This document shows positions 8,738 to 17,323 of a stretch of 64,000 nt of DNA, one piece after another (within the stretch, counting starts at the first letter, position 1; each line of letters starts with the position of its first letter). Origin of the DNA: Actinobacteria bacterium OV320 (lineage in GTDB: Bacteria > Actinomycetota > Actinomycetes > Streptomycetales > Streptomycetaceae); NCBI GenBank assembly GCA_001298545.1, contig LJCX01000028.1:620001-684000 (forward strand), written 5' to 3'. The notes beneath the pieces are model-generated. The model saw nothing but the letters and a program-made list of their open reading frames with translations. It did not search any database and was not told the DNA's origin. Both the position numbers and the translations under genes were made by a program.

Positions 8738-9601
8738 ATGGTCATGGTTGACACCGCATCGGCAGAACCGTTCGCACCCTCCTCCCGGCCGCGGTCCGCC
8801 GCACCCCCACTGCAACGCCCACCGAACACGACCACCCCCGAGCATCCGCACCCCGCGGCCACCCTGATCGGCTCCGTCCAGCGCGCCATGCGGCTGCTGG
8901 AATCCGTCGCGGAGCACGAGTACGGGGCTCCGGCCAAACAGCTCGCCCGCGAGACCGGACTCGCGCTGCCCACGGCCTACCACCTGTTGCGCACCCTCGT
9001 GCACGAGGGCTATCTGCGTCGGGACAGAGGGCTGTTCTTCCTCGGCGAGGCGGCTGAGCGGCTCGGCCGGAGCGGAGCCGCGCAGAAACGTCGCAGCACG
9101 GTCGCCGACACCCTCGCCCAGTGGCGCGATTCGATCGGTGTCCCCGTGTACTACGCCAGGTATCGCGACGGCGAGATCGAGATCATGTGCGTTTCGGACA
9201 CCCCCGGCAATCCGGCGGTCGAGGAGTGGGCCGACTTCGGCGAGACCGCACACGCGCACGCCATCGGCCAGTGTCTGCTCTCCCAGTTGGACGAGGACGC
9301 CCGCCGCGACCACCTGGCCCGCTACCCCGCCGAGTCGATCACCCCGTACACCGTGCGGGACAACCACGCCCTGCTGCGGCGCCTGGAGCGGATGCGGCGT
9401 ATGGAACCGGTCGTCGAACGGCAGGAGTACGCGTTGGGCACGGTGTGCGCCGCCGTCCCGATCACCGTGGGCACCACGGCGTCCACGATGGCGATCTCTC
9501 TGCCCGCCCATCACGCCGACCGGTTGCTGCCGGCCGCCCGGCAACTTCAGAGCGAGATCGGACGGCTGCTGGGGTCGCTTGCGATCTCTATCAGTATCTG
9601 A
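8738..9601 (+). CDS. ssgR: SsgR, IclR-family activator of ssgA
   Basis: A 287-aa IclR-type regulator. Residues ~45-105 form the winged HTH (QRAMRLLESVAEHEYG, then LALPTAYHLLRTLVHEGYL). The C-terminal effector domain includes HAHAIGQCLL and VVERQEYALGTVCAAVPI. The first ~45 residues are a Pro/Ser-rich lead. In S. coelicolor SsgR directly activates ssgA, and here ssgA follows 100 bases downstream on the same strand, which supports the identification. GGAAG lies upstream of ATG 8738. Expected role: timing of sporulation-specific division. Confidence 0.9.
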   Translation: MVMVDTASAEPFAPSSRPRSAAPPLQRPPNTTTPEHPHPAATLIGSVQRAMRLLESVAEHEYGAPAKQLARETGLALPTAYHLLRTLVHEGYLRRDRGLFFLGEAAERLGRSGAAQKRRSTVADTLAQWRDSIGVPVYYARYRDGEIEIMCVSDTPGNPAVEEWADFGETAHAHAIGQCLLSQLDEDARRDHLARYPAESITPYTVRDNHALLRRLERMRRMEPVVERQEYALGTVCAAVPITVGTTASTMAISLPAHHADRLLPAARQLQSEIGRLLGSLAISISI

Positions 9602-9701
9602 AAACTCACTCCTTGTGATCTGTTGTGTACTTTCAGCAAGATGCGTGCAGTGTCAGAAGGTCCATTCCCGGCCAGTCGGCGGCAAATGACGAGGTAAGGC
9701 G

Positions 9702-10148
9702 ATGCGCGAGTCCGTACAGGCAGTACAGGCAGAGGTCATGATGAGCTTCCTCGTCTCCGAGGAGCTCTCGTTCCGCATTCCGGTGGAGCTGGGTTACGAG
9801 TCGTGCGATCCCTATGCCGTGCGACTCACCTTCCATCTGCCCGGTGATGCCCCGGTGACCTGGGCTTTCGGGCGCGAGCTGCTCATCGACGGGGTGGGCA
9901 GGCCGTGCGGCGAAGGGGACGTCCGTGTCTCGCCGGTGGATCCCGATGTGCTGGGGGAGGTCCTGATCCGGCTTCAGGTCGGCGGTGACCAGGCGTTGTT
10001 CCGCTCCTCGGCGGCACCGCTCGTGGCTTTCCTCGACCGCACCGACAAGCTGGTTCCGCTGGGCCAGGAGGGTGCTCTCGCCGATTTCGACGCCCATCTG
10101 GACGAGGCGTTGGACCGGATCCTGGCGGAGGAGCAGAGCGCCGGCTGA
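9702..10148 (+). CDS. ssgA: SsgA, sporulation-specific cell division activator
   Basis: SALP-family protein of streptomycetes, needed for septum localisation and cell-wall remodelling during sporulation. The family core SFLVSEELSFRIPVELGY, FHLPGDAPVTWAFGRELL and FLDRTDKLVPLGQE is intact to the C-terminal ILAEEQSAG. From ATG 9702 the protein is 148 aa with GAGG 7 bases upstream; ATG 9738 gives 136 aa, the length I remember for S. coelicolor SsgA. Both starts are plausible. The 100-base leader is unusually AT-rich for this genome, as expected of an SsgR-dependent promoter. Confidence 0.93.
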   Translation: MRESVQAVQAEVMMSFLVSEELSFRIPVELGYESCDPYAVRLTFHLPGDAPVTWAFGRELLIDGVGRPCGEGDVRVSPVDPDVLGEVLIRLQVGGDQALFRSSAAPLVAFLDRTDKLVPLGQEGALADFDAHLDEALDRILAEEQSAG

Positions 10149-10322
10149 CGTGATGGCGACGTGCGTGGTGGCGAAGCGAGTGTGGCGAAGGCTTCGCTGT
10201 GGTTGGAGTTGTGCAGGAACGCTTCTTCATGGGGTGGCGCAGGCACCGAACAGCCTTGTCGAGCGGAGTGAGGCGTGCGCCCGAGTCGGCCGGTGCGATC
10301 GGCACTCGGGCGCCCTCCCGCC

Positions 10323-12452
10323 TCAGCGCTTGCGCCGCCTGCCCCGGCCGCCCCGGGTCTGGGCGCTGCCCGCCGTCACCGCACCCACCGCACCCACCGC
10401 ACCCGCCGGAGCCGCGGGAGCCGCTTCCGGAGCCGTCAGGGGCGCCTTCCCGGGGCCGGACCGGTCGGCGGAGACCACCAGGGCCGCCAGGGCCGTTGTG
10501 ACGGGCACGGAGGCGACCAGGCCGATCGAGCCCACCAGGGTGCGCACGATCTCCTCCGCGACCAGTTCGCTGTTGGCGACGCTGCCCACGCTGCTCTGCG
10601 CGATCGAGAAGAGCAGCAACAGTGGCAGCGCGGCACCGGCGTAGGCGAGGACGAGCGTGTTGACCACGGACGCGATGTGGTCGCGGCCGATGCGGATGCC
10701 GGCCCGGTACAGGCCGCGCCAGCCCATCGCGGGGTTCGCCTCGTGCAGTTCCCAGACCGCCGAGGTCTGAGTGACCGTCACGTCGTCGAGGACGCCGAGC
10801 GAGCCGATGATGATGCCGGCCAGCAGCAGGCCGCTCATGTCGATCGACGGGTACAGGCCGTGGATCAGGCCGGTGTTGTCGTCCGTGTTGCCGGTCAGCG
10901 CCGCCCAGTCGATGAACAGCGAGCCGAGGACGCCGATCAGCAGCAGTGAGATCAGCGTGCCGAGCACCGCGACGGAGGTGCGCGCCGAGAGCCCGTGACA
11001 GAGATACAGCGCGATCAGCATGATGGCGCTCGAACCCACCACGGCCACGACCAGCGGGTTCGACCCTTGGAGGATCGCGGGCAGCACGAAGAAGTTCAGC
11101 ACCATGAAGCTGATGGCCAGCGCGACCAGCGCCATGACGCCCCGCAGCCGCCCGACGACCACGACGGCGACCGCGAAGATGATCGCCAGGACCGCCATGG
11201 GGATGCGGCGGTTCACATCGGTGACCGAGTACTGGAGGTCCTTCGGCGCGGAGGGCTCGTAGGCGACCACGACCTTCTCGCCCTGCTCCAACTGCCGTGA
11301 CTGGTCCGGCTGGACGATCTCGGTGAAGGTACGGCCCTTGTCGTCGCCGGTGTCCACCCGGATCGTGGCCCGCTTGCAGGTGCCGGCCGCCTGCTGCTGG
11401 GCGGAGGAGCCCTCGGCCGTGGAGGTGTCACCGGTAGGGGTGTCGCCCGACGCGTTCACGGACGCGCAGCTCAAGCTCACGACCTTGGTGACCGTGGCCT
11501 GCTGGGTCTGCCGGTCGAAGCCGACTCCGGTGCGCTCGTGTGCCGGGGCTCCGCCGGGCCACAGCACCACGAGCCCCACCAGTACCGCGGCTCCGAACGG
11601 GATGAGGATGGCCGCGATGACCTTGCGCAGGTGCTGGGAGACAGGGGCGGCCGGGCCATGACTGTGGCTGTGCGCATGCCCGTGCCCGCCGTCGGAACCG
11701 GAGCCGTGCCCGCCGCCCTGGCCATCGCCGGGGCCGTTGCCGTGCCCGCCGCCATGACCACCGTCGGCACCATTGCGGTGCCCGCCGCCATGACCACCGT
11801 CGTGACTCTGCTCATGACCGTGTTCGCGGTCGAAGCCATATCCGTCACCAGGGCCGGGACCAGAGCCAGGATCGGAACCAGAGCCGGGACCACGTTCAGG
11901 ACGAGGGCCCGGGCCAGTACGAGGGCCGGAACCATGGCCGGGGCCGTACTCCTGCCCGGGCACAGACCGATCCCCGTACCCGTCGTACCCCCGGTCGTTC
12001 CCGTACCCGCGGTCGTTCTCGTACCCGCGGTCGTCCCCGTATCCCTGGTCGTTCTCGGGCCCTTGCCCGTTCCGGAATTCCTGCCCGCTCCGGTATCCCC
12101 GGCCGGTCCCGGGTCCCGGACCGTTCCCATAGCCCCGGCCACTCCCCGACCCCGACCCCGACCCTGGCTGCGCTCCTGGCCCCGACTGCGGCCCCGGCCC
12201 TGCCACGCGGTCCTCGACCGGGCCGGGCCCTCGGCCGCCTGGGGTGCCGGCACGTCTCAGCCCGCCGAGCCCGCCTGCGTATCCCGGCTCGTGTTCGGGA
12301 CTGCGCGGGTGATCGTGACCGTTGCTGAAGTCGCGGTCGCCTCTCGGGCCGCTGTCAGAACCGCTTCCAGAGCCATTGCCGGGGCCGCCGGCGGCGCCCG
12401 GTCGGCGGGGCGGCTCGGGCGGCGGATACGGGGGCTGGTGTGTCGTGGTCAC
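10323..12452 (-). CDS. YibE/F family membrane protein with ~270-residue disordered N-terminus
   Basis: A 709-aa protein. The C-terminal half is a YibE/F membrane domain: a first TM segment (VIAAILIPFGAAVLVGLVVL), a periplasmic region with a TIRVDTGDDKGRTFTE stretch, then about seven segments (for example MAVLAIIFAVAVVVVGRL) and the family motif GVLDDVTVTQTSAVWEL. The N-terminal ~270 residues are Gly/Pro/Ser/Asp-rich, with GYGNDRGY-type repeats, HGGGHGNG-type repeats and a His cluster HGHAHSHSHGP just before the first membrane segment. YibE/F proteins are poorly characterised transport-like membrane proteins. The start shown is the only one before the PPYPPPEPP segment. Confidence 0.78.
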   Translation of the reverse strand: MTTTHQPPYPPPEPPRRPGAAGGPGNGSGSGSDSGPRGDRDFSNGHDHPRSPEHEPGYAGGLGGLRRAGTPGGRGPGPVEDRVAGPGPQSGPGAQPGSGSGSGSGRGYGNGPGPGTGRGYRSGQEFRNGQGPENDQGYGDDRGYENDRGYGNDRGYDGYGDRSVPGQEYGPGHGSGPRTGPGPRPERGPGSGSDPGSGPGPGDGYGFDREHGHEQSHDGGHGGGHRNGADGGHGGGHGNGPGDGQGGGHGSGSDGGHGHAHSHSHGPAAPVSQHLRKVIAAILIPFGAAVLVGLVVLWPGGAPAHERTGVGFDRQTQQATVTKVVSLSCASVNASGDTPTGDTSTAEGSSAQQQAAGTCKRATIRVDTGDDKGRTFTEIVQPDQSRQLEQGEKVVVAYEPSAPKDLQYSVTDVNRRIPMAVLAIIFAVAVVVVGRLRGVMALVALAISFMVLNFFVLPAILQGSNPLVVAVVGSSAIMLIALYLCHGLSARTSVAVLGTLISLLLIGVLGSLFIDWAALTGNTDDNTGLIHGLYPSIDMSGLLLAGIIIGSLGVLDDVTVTQTSAVWELHEANPAMGWRGLYRAGIRIGRDHIASVVNTLVLAYAGAALPLLLLFSIAQSSVGSVANSELVAEEIVRTLVGSIGLVASVPVTTALAALVVSADRSGPGKAPLTAPEAAPAAPAGAVGAVGAVTAGSAQTRGGRGRRRKR

Positions 12453-12586
12453 CGACCGATCATCGCAAGAACGACACGGGCCCTCTGTTCACCGCGCCAG
12501 AATTGACGCTAGCGTGGAGACAACCTTTGCACACGCGGGAGCTCGGAGCACCGGGCTGAGAGGGCGCTGACCTCCGTCTTCGCGAT

Positions 12587-12600
12587 GTTTCACGTGGAAC
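12587..12600. other. parS-like site, one mismatch (GTTTCACGTGGAAC), in riboswitch
   Basis: Differs from parS by one base (A to G at position 11). In RNA it can fold as a 5-bp hairpin with an ACGU loop. It is transcribed as part of the thiC leader. Confidence 0.78.
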
Positions 12601-12619
12601 GTCTCTCGAATCGAGTGAT

Positions 12620-12633
12620 GTTTCACATGAAAC
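12620..12633. other. parS-like site, one mismatch (GTTTCACATGAAAC), in riboswitch
   Basis: Differs from parS by one base (G to A at position 8, in the palindrome centre). With flanking bases it forms an 8-bp RNA stem, GATGTTTC with GAAACATC. Twenty bases separate it from the first site. Confidence 0.78.
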
Positions 12634-12706
12634 ATCGGCAGGCGGTAGCCGCTGCGTCGACCGCCGAACCTGTTACCGGGTAATGCCGGCGTAGGGAGTA
12701 GGTCTC

Positions 12707-14533
12707 ATGACCAACAAGGACGCACGCACGCCTGCCTTCACGCAGAACGCGACCAGCGAAAGCACGGTCGACGTGAATGCCTCGGAGGCCGGGAAGTCCA
12801 TCGGCTGGCACAAGGGGTACGTCGAGGGCACTCGCCCCGATCTACAGGTGCCGGTTCGTCAGGTGCATCTCACCAACGGGCAGTCGGTCAGCCTGTACGA
12901 CACCTCCGGCCCGTACACCGATCCACTCGTCGAGACCTATGTCCGCAGGGGCCTGTCGCCGTTGCGCGAGAACTGGATCATCGCCCGGGGCGACACCGCG
13001 GAGTACGCGGGCCGCCCGGTCCGCCCCGAGGACGACGGCCTCAAGCACACCTCACCGCGCGGCGGTCTGCGCAACCTCGACGCGGTCTTCCCGGGCCGGC
13101 CGCGCCTGCCGCGCCGCGGGCGGAACGGCGAGGCGGTCACCCAGCTCGCGTATGCGCGCCGGGGAGAGATCACACCCGAGATGGAGTTCGTGGCCATCCG
13201 GGAGAACGTCTCCCCCGAAGTGGTTCGCGAGGAGATCGCGGCGGGCCGCGCCGTGCTGCCGGCCAACGTCAATCACCCGGAGATCGAGCCGATGATCATC
13301 GGCAAGCGGTTCCTGGTGAAGGTCAACGCCAACATCGGCAACTCGGCGGTGACGTCCTCCATCGAGGAGGAGGTCGAGAAGATGACCTGGGCGACCCGTT
13401 GGGGCGCCGACACGGTCATGGACCTGTCGACGGGCCGCAACATCCACACCACCCGCGAGTGGGTGCTGCGCAACTCCCCCGTCCCCATCGGCACGGTGCC
13501 GCTGTACCAGGCGCTGGAGAAGGTCGACGGTCGCGCCGAGGAACTGACCTGGGAGATCTACAAGGACACCGTCATCGAGCAGGCCGAGCAGGGCGTGGAC
13601 TACATGACGGTCCACGCCGGTGTCCGCCTTTCGTACGTCCCGCTCACCGCCAACCGCAAGACCGGCATCGTGTCCCGTGGCGGGTCGATCATGGCGGCCT
13701 GGTGCCTCGCGCACCACAAGGAGTCGTTCCTCTACGAGAACTTCGAGGAACTCTGCGAGATCCTCGCCGCCTACGACGTCACGTACTCGCTGGGCGACGG
13801 CCTGCGGCCGGGTTCCATCGCGGACGCCAACGACGCGGCGCAGTTCGCGGAGTTGAGGACACTCGGGGAACTCAACCGGATCGCGAAGCGTTTCCATGTT
13901 CAGACGATGATCGAAGGCCCGGGCCACGTCCCGATGCACAAGATCAAGGAGAACATCGACCTTCAGCAGGAGATCTGTGATGAAGCTCCGTTCTATACGC
14001 TCGGCCCGCTGACGACGGACGTCGCGCCGGCGTACGACCACATCACCTCCGGCATCGGTGCCGCGATGATCGCCTGGTGGGGCACGGCCATGCTCTGCTA
14101 CGTCACGCCCAAGGAACATCTGGGCCTGCCCAACCGGGACGACGTCAAGACCGGCGTCATCACCTACAAGATCGCCGCCCACGCAGCCGACCTCGCCAAG
14201 GGGCACCCCGGTGCGCAGGAATGGGACGACGCGTTGTCCGACGCCCGCTTCGAGTTCCGCTGGGAGGACCAGTTCAACCTCGCCCTCGATCCGGACACGG
14301 CGCGGGAGTTCCACGACGAGACACTCCCCGCGGAGCCGGCGAAGACGGCGCACTTCTGCTCGATGTGCGGGCCGAAGTTCTGCTCGATGAAGATCAGCCA
14401 GAGCATCAACGAGCGGTTCGGCGGAGGGGCGGCCGACGGGGCCTCGGCGGAGGAGATCGCCGAGGGCATGCTGGAGAAGTCGAAGGAGTTCGCGGCGAGC
14501 GGGAACCGGGTGTACCTGCCGCTGGCTGACTGA
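12707..14533 (+). CDS. thiC: ThiC, phosphomethylpyrimidine synthase
   Basis: Radical-SAM enzyme (608 aa) that turns 5-aminoimidazole ribotide into hydroxymethylpyrimidine phosphate for thiamine synthesis. The C-terminal cluster-binding motif CSMCGPKFCSM (CX2CX4C) is at about residues 554-564. Other family blocks are intact: NSAVTSSIEEEVEKM, DYMTVHAGV, SRGGSIMAAWCLAHHKE and IEGPGHVPMHKI. The ATG at 12707 sits 8 bases after the riboswitch AGGGAG. It is monocistronic, with a terminator hairpin just downstream. Expression should fall when TPP is abundant. Confidence 0.98.
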   Translation: MTNKDARTPAFTQNATSESTVDVNASEAGKSIGWHKGYVEGTRPDLQVPVRQVHLTNGQSVSLYDTSGPYTDPLVETYVRRGLSPLRENWIIARGDTAEYAGRPVRPEDDGLKHTSPRGGLRNLDAVFPGRPRLPRRGRNGEAVTQLAYARRGEITPEMEFVAIRENVSPEVVREEIAAGRAVLPANVNHPEIEPMIIGKRFLVKVNANIGNSAVTSSIEEEVEKMTWATRWGADTVMDLSTGRNIHTTREWVLRNSPVPIGTVPLYQALEKVDGRAEELTWEIYKDTVIEQAEQGVDYMTVHAGVRLSYVPLTANRKTGIVSRGGSIMAAWCLAHHKESFLYENFEELCEILAAYDVTYSLGDGLRPGSIADANDAAQFAELRTLGELNRIAKRFHVQTMIEGPGHVPMHKIKENIDLQQEICDEAPFYTLGPLTTDVAPAYDHITSGIGAAMIAWWGTAMLCYVTPKEHLGLPNRDDVKTGVITYKIAAHAADLAKGHPGAQEWDDALSDARFEFRWEDQFNLALDPDTAREFHDETLPAEPAKTAHFCSMCGPKFCSMKISQSINERFGGGAADGASAEEIAEGMLEKSKEFAASGNRVYLPLAD

Positions 14534-14545
14534 CGTACTCGGATC

Positions 14546-14584
14546 GGCGCTGTCCCCTGAGGTCCGAGGCCTGGGGGCAGCGCC
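14546..14584 (+). terminator. Terminator hairpin after thiC
   Basis: GGCGCTGTCCCC pairs with GGGGGCAGCGCC with one bulged base, 13 bases after the thiC stop. The stem is GC-rich with no long T run, usual for streptomycetes. Confidence 0.7.
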
Positions 14585-14643
14585 ATCAGCGACCGTCACG
14601 CAGGGGGAGGGACGACGCCGTTGCGATCGGGGGGAGAGGGACC

Positions 14644-15648
14644 TTGGAGTGGGTGAAGTCGACGGCGCCGGTCCGGTCGTTGGCCTGGCAGGGCGATGAA
14701 CTGGTCGATGCGGTGGGTGGCCGGGCGTGGAGCACCGATGGTGTGGAGCGCCGGACGGCCACCGATCACGGGCCCGGCTTCGACCGAAGCGTCGTCTCAC
14801 CGTCCGGCCGCTACAGCGTCGTCCATGCGGAGCGGGGGACCGAAGCGCTGTTGCTGGAGGGAACGCAGCTCCTCCGTGCACTGACGCGCAGCCAGGATCA
14901 CGCCGAGGACTACGACTACCCCGTGGCCCTGGGGGTCCTGAGGGACGGCCGGGAGATCCTGGTCCACTGTCCGGAGGAGTACAACGTTCTCGAGATCGAG
15001 GACGTGGCGTCAGGACAGCGGCTCACCACCGGCGCCCGCGAAGCGAAGGACGTGTTCCATTCCCGGCTGTCGGTGAGCGGGAACGGCCGGCACCTGCTGG
15101 TGGCCGGCTGGGTGTGGCATCCGTACGGAATCGTCGAGGTCTTCGATCTGGAGAGCGCGCTCGCGGACCCGGCCGTACTGGACGGGCGCGGGGTGCTGCC
15201 GATGCAGCCGGGGATCGACGCCGAGGTGGAGTCGGCCTGCTGGCTCGACGACGACCGACTCGCGGTGGCGACCGGGGACGAGTTCCTCGACGACGAGGGG
15301 GCCGCCTCGCTCGGACCTCGTCGGATCGGAGTGTGGTCACTGTCCCGGCGCGCGTGGCTGCACCGGAGCTCTGTCGATTTCGAGGTCGGCATGCTGCTCG
15401 CGGGTGGTGGTCGCGTCGTCTCCTTGCACGGGCACCCTCGGCTGATCGACGTCGTCACCGGTGAAGTGCTGGCGGAGTGGCCCGAGGTGAAGGTGTCGCG
15501 CCGTGTCGGTGCCTTCGGAGTCACCCACATACCGACACCGGTCGCGGCGCTGCGTCCCGACGGCACACTCCTGGCGGTCGGCCAGGAGGAAAGAATCGCG
15601 CTCATTCGGTTGCCCCAGGGCGTCGGCTCGGCAGACTTGCCTCCATGA
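14644..15648 (+). CDS. Propeller-like protein coupled to TerD-VWA protein
   Basis: A 334-aa protein that I do not recognise as a named family. It has repeating beta-strand blocks such as RSLAWQGDELVDAVGG, VSPSGRYSVVHAE, LSVSGNGRHLLVAG and ALRPDGTLLAVGQEERIALI, the pattern of a WD40/YVTN-like beta-propeller. There is no signal peptide or membrane segment. The start is a TTG at 14644 with a GGGAGAGGG ribosome site close upstream. Its stop overlaps the start of the TerD-VWA gene by 4 bases (ATGA), so the two proteins are made together and may interact. Function unknown. Confidence 0.72.
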   Translation: MEWVKSTAPVRSLAWQGDELVDAVGGRAWSTDGVERRTATDHGPGFDRSVVSPSGRYSVVHAERGTEALLLEGTQLLRALTRSQDHAEDYDYPVALGVLRDGREILVHCPEEYNVLEIEDVASGQRLTTGAREAKDVFHSRLSVSGNGRHLLVAGWVWHPYGIVEVFDLESALADPAVLDGRGVLPMQPGIDAEVESACWLDDDRLAVATGDEFLDDEGAASLGPRRIGVWSLSRRAWLHRSSVDFEVGMLLAGGGRVVSLHGHPRLIDVVTGEVLAEWPEVKVSRRVGAFGVTHIPTPVAALRPDGTLLAVGQEERIALIRLPQGVGSADLPP

Positions 15649-17105
15649 CAGCGCGATCCCTGAGCAAGGGTGCCAATCTGCCGGTCGACGTGCCCGATGT
15701 ACGGGTCGAACTCAGCTGGGCCGAAGGGGCCGGTGGGCCGGACATCGACGCCTCGGCCTTGCTGCTGGCGCAGGACGGACGGGTGCGTGACGACAGGGAC
15801 TTCGTCTTCTACAACCAGCCGCTGCACGCGTCCGGCGCCGTGCGGCACGTCGGCAAGCGGAGCGAAGCCGGTGTCATGACCGACACCGTCCAGGTGGACC
15901 TCCGGTCGCTGGAGGGCGCGATCACGCGTGTGGTGCTGTGCGCGTCGGCCGACGGGGGCACGTTCGGCCAGGTGGCCGGCCTGACGTTGCGACTCCTCGA
16001 CGGGGACGGGCGTTCCGAAGTGGCCCGCTTCGAGATGCAGGCCGACACGGAGACGGCGTTCATCGCCGGTGAGCTGTACCTGCGCGAGGGGCGTTGGAAG
16101 TTCCGGGCGGTCGGGCAGGGGTACGCCTCCGGGCTCGCGGGGGTGGCCAGGGACTTCGGGATCACGGTCGACGACGAGCCGGAGCAGGCGGCCACTCCTC
16201 CGCACCGCCCGGCGGCGGCCACTCCTCCGCACCGCCCGGTGGCCACCCCGCCTGCAGTAGCCCCACCTGCGGTCACCCCACGGACCATCACCCCGCCCCC
16301 GCTCGCCCCGCCGACAACCACCCCAGCGTCGGGCCCCCGTCTGACCAAGGGGGAGGAGCGGCTTCCCGTCGACATGCGTAAGCGGCTGTCGCTGCGCAAG
16401 GAGCAGGTCGCCGTCAGTCTGAGCAAGCGAGGGGCGGTGGGGATCAGCGCGAGGGTCGTGCTCGTCCTCGATGCCTCCGGATCCATGGCGTTCCTGTACT
16501 CACGCGGTGTGGTGGCGGACGTCGTGGAGCGGATGGCCGCGGTGGCGGCAGAACTCGACGACGACGGCGAAATGCAGGCCTGGACCTTCGCCAGCGATGC
16601 CGCCCGCCTTCCCGACCTGCGGTTGGGTGAGCTCCCCGAGTGGCTGCGGCTGCATGTGCGGGTGGGTGAGATCAGTCTGTTCCGGCGGAGCAAGAAGCCG
16701 CGCAAGGGGATGGAGCCGGGGCAGGTCGACATGCGCTCGGTCGGCATCCAGAACGAGGAACAGAAGGCGATTTCCCAGGTCAGGTCGTATGTCCGGGAGA
16801 ATCCGGCGGCCGCCCCGACCTTGGTGCTGTTCTTCTCCGACGGAGGGGTCTACCGCGACGCGGCGATCGAGCGGGAGCTGCGGGCGGCGGTCGAGGAGCC
16901 GATCTTCTGGCAGTTCGTGGGGCTCGGCCGGTCCAACTACGGCGTCCTGGAGCGGTTCGACACACTGCCCGGACGCCGCGTGGACAACGTGGGCTTCTTC
17001 TCCGTGGACGACATCAGCACCCTCCCCGACCAGGAGCTCTACGACCGGCTGCTGTCCGAGTTCCCCAGCTGGGTCACCGCGGCCGGCCGGGCGGGCATCC
17101 TCTGA
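15645..17105 (+). CDS. TerD domain - VWA domain fusion protein
   Basis: A 486-aa cytoplasmic protein. Residues ~1-180 are a TerD domain (SLSKGANLPV, FVFYNQPLHASG, GELYLREGRWKFRAVGQGY). Residues ~185-240 are a Pro/Thr-rich linker with the repeat TPPHRPXA. Residues ~270-470 are a von Willebrand A domain with the metal-site motif DASGS at ~276, matching TerF-like proteins. TerD domains bind calcium and belong to tellurite and stress systems; here the usual acidic GDDE-like stretch after the H-G pair is replaced by KRSEAGVMTDT, so calcium binding may be altered. The start overlaps the stop of the propeller gene. Confidence 0.88.
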   Translation: MTARSLSKGANLPVDVPDVRVELSWAEGAGGPDIDASALLLAQDGRVRDDRDFVFYNQPLHASGAVRHVGKRSEAGVMTDTVQVDLRSLEGAITRVVLCASADGGTFGQVAGLTLRLLDGDGRSEVARFEMQADTETAFIAGELYLREGRWKFRAVGQGYASGLAGVARDFGITVDDEPEQAATPPHRPAAATPPHRPVATPPAVAPPAVTPRTITPPPLAPPTTTPASGPRLTKGEERLPVDMRKRLSLRKEQVAVSLSKRGAVGISARVVLVLDASGSMAFLYSRGVVADVVERMAAVAAELDDDGEMQAWTFASDAARLPDLRLGELPEWLRLHVRVGEISLFRRSKKPRKGMEPGQVDMRSVGIQNEEQKAISQVRSYVRENPAAAPTLVLFFSDGGVYRDAAIERELRAAVEEPIFWQFVGLGRSNYGVLERFDTLPGRRVDNVGFFSVDDISTLPDQELYDRLLSEFPSWVTAAGRAGIL

Positions 17106-17106
17106 T

Positions 17107-17138
17107 CGGATGCGCGGATGCGCGGATGCGCGGATGCC
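17107..17138. repeat. Four tandem copies of CGGATGCG
   Basis: An 8-bp unit is repeated four times (the last with one change), starting right after the TerD-VWA stop codon. It is probably variable between strains. No function can be assigned. Confidence 0.8.
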
Positions 17139-17275
17139 CGGACGTGCGCCCCCGGGCCGCCGCCCCTGTGACTCCGACCTGCGCAGGGCAGCACTGAGCA
17201 CCGCAGGGCGGCACCGATCCGTGGGGCGGCTCTCCGCCAGAGCCGGCCGGCGCTCGGCGCCAGGCACCCGGCGTA

Positions 17276-17318
17276 CGGCTTGCGCTCCCCTCGGCGGGGT
17301 CGGCGGGGGCGCAAGCCG
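17276..17318. terminator. Bidirectional terminator hairpin
   Basis: CGGCTTGCGCTCCCC pairs with GGGGGCGCAAGCCG with one bulge. It lies between two convergent genes and can serve both. Confidence 0.75.
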
Positions 17319-17323
17319 AGTGC

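Larger units (their letters stand above)
12531..12700 (+). promoter_or_regulatory. TPP riboswitch (THI element) with two embedded parS-like hairpins
   Basis: Thiamine pyrophosphate riboswitch ahead of thiC. The conserved pieces are GGGCTGAGAGGGC near 12555-12567, GAACCTG near 12666 and GGGTAATGCCGGCGTAGGGAG at 12679-12698 (conserved ends TAATGCCGG and GCGTAGGG). The terminal AGGGAG serves as the thiC ribosome site 8 bases before the ATG, so control is probably translational. The variable P3 arm is about 100 bases long and holds parS-like palindromes at 12587-12600 and 12620-12633, plus a third hairpin at ~12636-12655. P3 extensions are known to be tolerated in this class. Confidence 0.9.
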
